From RBG-16-66-20 sp052386675 (GTDB taxonomy: Bacteria; Pseudomonadota; Gammaproteobacteria; Burkholderiales; SG8-39), in NCBI GenBank assembly GCA_052386675.1, contig JBQTJX010000003.1, positions 1 to 64,000 of the forward strand: 64,000 nucleotides of DNA. The letters are read 5' to 3'. Numbering within the stretch: position 1 is the first letter of the stretch; every line of letters starts with the position of its first letter. Below, piece after piece: positions 59,383 to 64,000 of the stretch. The notes under the pieces are model-generated. The model searched no databases. It was not told the origin of the DNA and saw only the letters and a program-made list of their open reading frames with translations. A program made the translations under genes and the position numbers.

Positions 59383-60989
59383 GGCGCCGCCCTGAGGATG
59401 ATCACTACGCGGCGGTTTCGCGCGCGATTGGCCTCCGAGTCGTTGGGACCGACGGGCTGCGAGTCGGCGACGCCCTCGGCCTTGAGGCGCGCCGGGTCGG
59501 AGAGCCTGGATCCCATCAGTTTCACCACCGACTGCGCGCGCCCGGTGGACAGCTCCCAGTTCGAATGGAAGCGCGCGGAGCGGATCGGCAGGTCGTCAGT
59601 GTGGCCGGTGACCAGTATTGCGCCCGGCACGCGCTCCAGCGCCTCGGTGATCCTGAGCACCACAGGCTCCAGCCCGGCTTCGAGCCGGGCGCTGCCCGAG
59701 GCAAACAGGCGATCGCTGCGCAGGACGATGGTACTGCGCAGGGCATCTTCGGTGACGACAACCTGGCCGGCCTTGATTGCCTCGGCCAAGTGCGTGGCCA
59801 CGCGCTCTGCGGGAACGCCGGACGCTGTCGAGGCCGCCGCCACAGTCGGCTCCGGTGCCGCCGGCGGGGCGAGCCGCGCGAGGTCGCGCGCGACAGGGTC
59901 CGACAGTGCACCGAGCGACGCGACAAAGATGAGGTAGAGCACCACCAGCACGAGCGCCAGTGCGCTGCCAAGACCCCAGAGGAGCAGCGCGCCCGGGATC
60001 CGCCGGCTTCGCGTCTTCACGCCGCGCCAGTTGGCGGACAACTCGCCGTCGGCGGCCGGCGGCCGGCGCACCGCAACATGCCCGTGAATCCGCAGGCGAA
60101 CGGCCTCAAGGGCCTCCCCGCCGCCCTCCGCGCCGCGGTACTTGCCTTCGTAGCCGAGCGCCAGGCACGCATAGAAGAACTCGATCAGGTCGCCGTTCGC
60201 GAGCGGCGCCTCCAGCGCACGCGCCACGTCGTCGAAGAACTTTGCGCCGGTGGTATCGCCGTCGAGCAGCATCCGCACCAGCCCGTTCTCGGACCAGCTC
60301 GCCCCCCAGGGAGTGCGCGAAGCGGATTCATCGAGCAGCGCGCACAGCGCATGGCGCGCAACCTGTATCACCTCCGCATCGGCGCCGGCAATGCCAGCCG
60401 CCGCCTCGAACGTGTCCAGCTGCTCGGCCAGCGTCTCCCGCAGGGCGCCGGCGTCCGGGTGACGCAGCGACTGCCGGATCTGCGGCACGGCGCCCAGGAT
60501 CGGATTGGCCGCCTCCACCAATGGATTGAATCCACCCAGCGCGGCGAGATCGGCACGCACCGCATCGCGGCCTGGCTTGGGCGCAAAGGGATTGCGGCGC
60601 CTTCCAGGGGTCGGAATCGCAATGGTGGCGTCCGGGTCCAGCGCCGGTGCCTCCAGCTGCGCGGCGGGCCGCGCCATGCGCGGTGGAATCGCGACCGTCG
60701 CCTCCGGGTCGGGCGGCAGGAAAAACGGGCTGCGCGCCATCGGGTCGGTTGCTTCCGGGTCAGGTTCGGACGCGGGAGGCGACTGCGCTGCGGGTGGCTG
60801 CGCGATGGCGCGGGCCGGTATCGCGATGGTGGCATCCGGATTCTCGCCAGGGTCCTGTGTCGCGTTCAGAACCGGCAGCGGCATGGAAACCGTGGCGTCC
60901 GGATCGACCAGCGGGCCGGCCTCTGGCTTCAGCGAGGGAATGGCGACGGTTGCGTCGGGATCAACGCCTTCGCCCGGACGCTCCGCCAT
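59379..60989 (-). CDS. tssL: T6SS TssL (DotU) with Thr-repeat tail and OmpA domain
   Basis: A 536 aa protein. Residues 1-130 are a disordered Pro-rich tail with six (D/N)-P-(D/E)-A-T motifs; Thr14, 33, 54, 81, 98 and 122, five of them continuing as (V/I)-(A/S)-(I/M)-P. Then the DotU domain (NPLVEAANPILGAVPQIRQSL), one TM helix (ALLLWGLGSALALVLVVLYLI) and a periplasmic OmpA-like peptidoglycan-binding domain (VTGHTDDLPIRSARFHSNWELS, NRARNRRVVIIL). ATG 60989 has GGGGGAG 5 nt upstream; a GTG 6 nt earlier is less likely. Confidence 0.92.
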   Translation of the reverse strand: MAERPGEGVDPDATVAIPSLKPEAGPLVDPDATVSMPLPVLNATQDPGENPDATIAIPARAIAQPPAAQSPPASEPDPEATDPMARSPFFLPPDPEATVAIPPRMARPAAQLEAPALDPDATIAIPTPGRRRNPFAPKPGRDAVRADLAALGGFNPLVEAANPILGAVPQIRQSLRHPDAGALRETLAEQLDTFEAAAGIAGADAEVIQVARHALCALLDESASRTPWGASWSENGLVRMLLDGDTTGAKFFDDVARALEAPLANGDLIEFFYACLALGYEGKYRGAEGGGEALEAVRLRIHGHVAVRRPPAADGELSANWRGVKTRSRRIPGALLLWGLGSALALVLVVLYLIFVASLGALSDPVARDLARLAPPAAPEPTVAAASTASGVPAERVATHLAEAIKAGQVVVTEDALRSTIVLRSDRLFASGSARLEAGLEPVVLRITEALERVPGAILVTGHTDDLPIRSARFHSNWELSTGRAQSVVKLMGSRLSDPARLKAEGVADSQPVGPNDSEANRARNRRVVIILRAAP

Positions 60990-61045
60990 CCTCACTCCCC
61001 CTGGTTAGCTGCCTGAATGCCCGGACAGCTGCGCGTCGCCAGCGC

Positions 61046-63772
61046 TCAGCGCCGCGCCGCGGTCGGAACGGATTCGCCGGCCAGGCGAGCCGCCTCGTAC
61101 CATTGCAGCGACTCTGCCAGATCACGTCCGACGCCCGGTACACCCTTGTCGTATATCTCCCCCAGCCGCTTCGCAGCCGGGCCACTGCCCTTGCGTGCGG
61201 CGAGTCGATAGACGCGCACCGCGTCGCGGAATTTGCCTTCCTCTTCCAGCGTGCGGCCCTGAACCATCGGATCTAGGGCGGCGACCTGCGTCTTGCCTGA
61301 GGCCTGCGCCTTGGCCGCGAGCTCGGCCTGACGCTGCGCCTCCTGTTCGAGCTCCTCGCGTTCGCGGCGCGAAATCTGCGGCACGGTATCGGACTTGGGC
61401 TCGGCGATGGGAATCGCTGGCGCCGAGGGTGCCGGCGTGCCGGGAGCCAGCGAAGCCGTCTTCGTTGGCGCCTTGGCGGGTGCGGCGGACTTGGTCGCTG
61501 GAGCTTTGCCCGGGGATACCGCGGCCACCGTCTCCTGCTTGGTCGGCTCCGGCTTGGCGGGTTCGGCGACCGGCGCGGGCGCCACCGTCGGAGCCACCGC
61601 CACCGCGGGCTCCGGGGCCTTCACCGGGGCCTTGCTCTGCTTGTCGGCGGTGGCCTTGGCCTTGCTCGCGGCTTCAGCCGCGGCTGCCGCCGCCGCCTGA
61701 CGCTGCTTCACCAGCTCCGCCTGCTTGTTCATCTCCGCCTCGGCGCGCTTGGCGGCATCCTGCGCCTCCTTCAGCTTGGCGGTATCGCCCGCCTTGCGCG
61801 CGGCCTCCTCTGCTGCCCGCGCCTGCTCGAACGCCTTCAGGGACTCCAACTGCTTCGCCTGCGCCTGCTTCAATTCCTCGGTCGCCTTGGTCGCGTCCTC
61901 GAAAGCCTTCACAACCTGGGCCTGACGCTCGCGTGCCTCCTTGCCCAGGTAGTACCAGGCGCCTCCGCCCAAACCAACCAGCAGGACGAATCCCGCGACA
62001 ATCGGGATTACCGGAATCTTGCCCTTTGGCGCGTCGGCCAGTTCCTTCTTCAGTTGCGCTTCGCGCTTGGCGTGCTCGGCTTCGCGCCGAGTGCGCTCTT
62101 CGGCTTCCTTCTTTGCACGTTCCTCGGCGTCCGCTTTCGCCTTGGCCAGTTCCTCAGTCTGCTTCTTCGCACGCGCTTCCGCTTCGGCCCGCGCCTTGGC
62201 GGCCGCGACTTCGGCTTCCTTGCGTGCCTTCTCCTCGGTCTCGCGTCGCGCCTTGGCTTCCGCCTCGGCCTTGGCGCGCGCAGCAGCGGCCTCAACGTCG
62301 CGCCGGGCCATCTCGGCCTCGTACCTCGCCTTCGCCTCCGCCTCGCGCTTTGCGAGCAGGCTCTCGGCATCTTTCCTGGCCTTCTCGATCTCCAGCGCCC
62401 GCGCCTTGGCGTCGGCTTCGGCCTTTGCCTTCATTTCGGCTTCGCGCTTGGCGTCCTGCTCCGCGCGCGCTTTCTCCGCGGCGATGCGACGGGCCTCCGC
62501 CTCGGCCTCGCGTTTCTTGAACTCCGCCTCGCGCTCGGCCAGTTGCTGCTCAAGCTTGGCCTTCTCGTCCGCGAGCTTCGTGCGCGCTTCCTCTTCCTTG
62601 CGCGCGGCCTCCTCCAGCTCTTTCTTCTCCTGCTCCCTCGCCTTGGCGCCAGTCTCCTCCGGCGCCACGCCGCGCAGCTTCGCGATCTTGCGCTTGGCGA
62701 GCGCGGCATAGATCCCCGCCGGAAACTGCTGCACGTAGAGCTCGAAGTCGTCCGGGTCGTTGCCGTCCTTGATCGAGCGCCAGAACTCCAGCTCGACTTC
62801 CTGAGTGCCCGAGGCAGTGGCGTTGGTCCTCGCCGAGGCGTCGGCCTTGGCCGCGGCCATTTGCGGCACCGGCATCATCCCGGTGGCAGACATCGATCCG
62901 ACCACGGTCTTGTCGTCGTCCTCCTCGCCATGACCTTCCAGCGCACGCTTGAGCGCGAGGCCGAGGTCGCGGGCGGTCTGGTAGCGCGCCTCGACGCTCT
63001 TGGCGAGTGCCTTGTTGACCACCGCGTCAAACAGCGCCGAGACGCCCTTGTTGATCGACGACGGGACCGGCGGATTGTCCTGGATGATCTTCTTGGCGAT
63101 GGTCCAGGCGCCCGAGCCGGTGAACGGCTTCTCGCCGGTCAGGAACTGGTACAGGATGATGCCGGCAGAGAAGATGTCGCTGCGCCGATCAACGCTGCCA
63201 CCCGTGATCTGCTCCGGCGACATGTAGGCAGGCGTGCCAACCATGGTCCCTGCCTGGGTCTTCTCGGTTGAGGAACTGTCGGTGATGCGCGCGACGCCGA
63301 AATCGGCCAGCTTCACCTTGCCAGTGGTGTCGATCATCACGTTGGCCGGCTTGATGTCGCGATGCACGATGCCCGCCTCGTGGGCAAAGTGCAGCGCGTC
63401 GCACAATTCCGCCATGATGCGAACGGCTTCCTTGATGTCGAAGCGCTCACTGGCGTCGAAGAAGTTCTTGAGCTCCTTGCCCTTGATGAACTCCATCACG
63501 ATGTATGCGATGTCACCTTCCTCGCCGAAGTCGTACACCTGCACGATATTGGCGTGGTTCAGGCGTGCGACCGCCTGGGCCTCGCGCACGAACCGCATCG
63601 AGTATTCCTTGGCGGTGTCGGCGTCAAGCGCGCTCTTCAGGATTGTCTTGATCGCAACCGTGCGATGCAGGCGAGGGTCGATGCCGGCGTACACCATGCC
63701 CATCGCGCCTTTGCCGAGGACACGGTCTATGTCGTAGCGGCCGAGCCGCTTGATGTCAGGCGCGGCGGACAC
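61046..63772 (-). CDS. ppkA: T6SS-type membrane Ser/Thr kinase (PpkA-like)
   Basis: A 908 aa protein. A eukaryotic-like kinase domain (residues ~12-280; VLGKGAMGMVYAG, Lys42, HRDIKPANV with Asp139, DFGVARI, GTPAYMSPEQ), an acidic DDDKTVVG motif, a very long charged coiled coil (~385-575, Ala/Lys/Glu/Arg rich), one TM helix (IPVIPIVAGFVLLVGLGGGAWYYLG, ~586-610), a second coiled coil, an Ala/Pro-rich stretch and C-terminal Sel1-like repeats. The GTG at 63772 has GAGGGA upstream; a TTG at 63808 would add 12 residues. First gene of the T6SS operon; likely phosphorylates TssL and TagH. Confidence 0.85.
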   Translation of the reverse strand: MSAAPDIKRLGRYDIDRVLGKGAMGMVYAGIDPRLHRTVAIKTILKSALDADTAKEYSMRFVREAQAVARLNHANIVQVYDFGEEGDIAYIVMEFIKGKELKNFFDASERFDIKEAVRIMAELCDALHFAHEAGIVHRDIKPANVMIDTTGKVKLADFGVARITDSSSTEKTQAGTMVGTPAYMSPEQITGGSVDRRSDIFSAGIILYQFLTGEKPFTGSGAWTIAKKIIQDNPPVPSSINKGVSALFDAVVNKALAKSVEARYQTARDLGLALKRALEGHGEEDDDKTVVGSMSATGMMPVPQMAAAKADASARTNATASGTQEVELEFWRSIKDGNDPDDFELYVQQFPAGIYAALAKRKIAKLRGVAPEETGAKAREQEKKELEEAARKEEEARTKLADEKAKLEQQLAEREAEFKKREAEAEARRIAAEKARAEQDAKREAEMKAKAEADAKARALEIEKARKDAESLLAKREAEAKARYEAEMARRDVEAAAARAKAEAEAKARRETEEKARKEAEVAAAKARAEAEARAKKQTEELAKAKADAEERAKKEAEERTRREAEHAKREAQLKKELADAPKGKIPVIPIVAGFVLLVGLGGGAWYYLGKEARERQAQVVKAFEDATKATEELKQAQAKQLESLKAFEQARAAEEAARKAGDTAKLKEAQDAAKRAEAEMNKQAELVKQRQAAAAAAAEAASKAKATADKQSKAPVKAPEPAVAVAPTVAPAPVAEPAKPEPTKQETVAAVSPGKAPATKSAAPAKAPTKTASLAPGTPAPSAPAIPIAEPKSDTVPQISRREREELEQEAQRQAELAAKAQASGKTQVAALDPMVQGRTLEEEGKFRDAVRVYRLAARKGSGPAAKRLGEIYDKGVPGVGRDLAESLQWYEAARLAGESVPTAARR

Positions 63773-63864
63773 CGGCGGGGATCCCTCGATGCCGGGGGCG
63801 GCCTGCAAGCATCGGATTTTGCGTAAGTTTCAGCACGGTTCTGGTCGCGATGTCCGAATTGTAG

Positions 63865-63893
63865 ATTATCTCGGCGGGCCGGGTTGCTGACAA
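63865..63893 (-). promoter_or_regulatory. Sigma70 promoter of the T6SS kinase operon
   Basis: On the minus strand TTGTCA (63888-63893), 17-bp spacer, GATAAT (63865-63870), each 5 of 6 to consensus. Predicted start near 63858, leader of about 86 nt. Confidence 0.7.
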
Positions 63894-64000
63894 GGGCATT
63901 TGTCGCGCCCTGGCGTCACCCTCGCCGTCGAATCCGTTGAACGGATCATTCGCAAGGAAGGGTCAATTGTGGGGGGGGTCAGCGAATCGAAGGCCCGCGC
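63894..64000. other. Window edge upstream of the T6SS promoter
   Basis: No gene can be supported. Near 63955 a GGAAGGG followed by GTGGGGGGGGTC could be the start of a plus-strand gene running out of the window, but fewer than 15 codons are visible. Confidence 0.3.

Noticed and set aside
61700..62700. Repetitive DNA in the kinase gene as a tandem repeat array
   Set aside because: It is the Ala/Glu/Lys/Arg coiled coil; the DNA has no fixed repeat unit.
63955..64000. Possible start of a plus-strand gene (GTG after GGAAGGG)
   Set aside because: Fewer than 15 codons are visible, so it cannot be supported.
1..64000. tRNA, rRNA, CRISPR, prophage or insertion-sequence features
   Set aside because: No cloverleaf, direct-repeat array, transposase or phage gene was recognised on either strand by reading.

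Overview
The window is 64 kb of high-GC chromosomal DNA, densely coded with few gaps and many 1-4 bp stop/start overlaps. Gene content and order point to a betaproteobacterium (Burkholderiales or a close relative): the rimP-nusA-infB-rbfA-truB-rpsO-pnp block, a ~400 aa TrpRS with an insert, an scpA-scpB-rluB string, two LIV-type ABC transporters, an imuA-imuB-dnaE2 mutasome and a type VI secretion (T6SS) phospho-regulation block. I see no rRNA, tRNA, CRISPR, prophage or insertion sequence. No gap without a gene exceeds 300 bases.

Layout. (a) 81-9978, minus strand: rimP-nusA-infB-rbfA-truB-rpsO-pnp, followed by a lipoprotein and a secreted protein. The leader carries a promoter and then a strong intrinsic terminator hairpin. 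(b) 10086-15654, minus: hydrolase-yciO-M50 protease-trpS-scpA-scpB-rluB, apparently one operon. (c) 15681-20537: gamma-carbonic anhydrase, an SDR dehydrogenase, and a 1129 aa FAD/NAD/Fe-S oxidoreductase. (d) 20600-25272, plus: a ribbon-helix-helix regulator heading a LIV transporter whose two permeases are fused. (e) 25294-32847, minus: 6-phosphofructokinase, amidase with an AtzG-like small partner, C45 Ntn-hydrolase, small membrane protein, PhzF protein, secreted protein, acyl-CoA synthetase. (f) 32899-39543, plus: a second LIV operon with two complete permease pairs and a FixH/YtkA-like protein. (g) 39512-43830: RutE-like nitroreductase, CoA-transferase-family protein, MFS transporter, pncB. 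(h) 43864-50260: SRAP peptidase and lexA, then a multi-component signalling cluster (histidine kinase, lone receiver, Hpt, receiver-cyclase, receiver-Ser/Thr kinase). (i) 50324-55266, minus: dnaE2-imuB-imuA behind a consensus LexA box. (j) 55323-63772, minus: T6SS genes tagH, tagF, a short tssM, a tssL with an OmpA domain, and a PpkA-type kinase behind a good sigma70 promoter.

How the parts work together. LexA at 44593, with a box in its own promoter, and the mutasome box at 55272 form an SOS circuit; the SRAP abasic-site protein lies directly upstream of lexA. In the T6SS block the kinase, an FHA protein with seven acidic-x-Thr motifs and a TssL with six repeated DPDAT motifs suggest multi-site Thr phosphorylation controlling assembly. 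The two LIV systems, acyl-CoA synthetase, amidase and related enzymes suggest scavenging of amides and organic acids.

The least ordinary signals are: a 56-bp palindromic repeat present between two genes and also inside the dnaE2 coding sequence; a perfect palindrome (TGTAACCGATCGGTTACA) found twice, each time embedding a stop codon just upstream of a promoter; an operator-like palindrome spanning the -10 and start codon of the RHH gene; the six-fold TssL phospho-motif array; and the half-length TssM.
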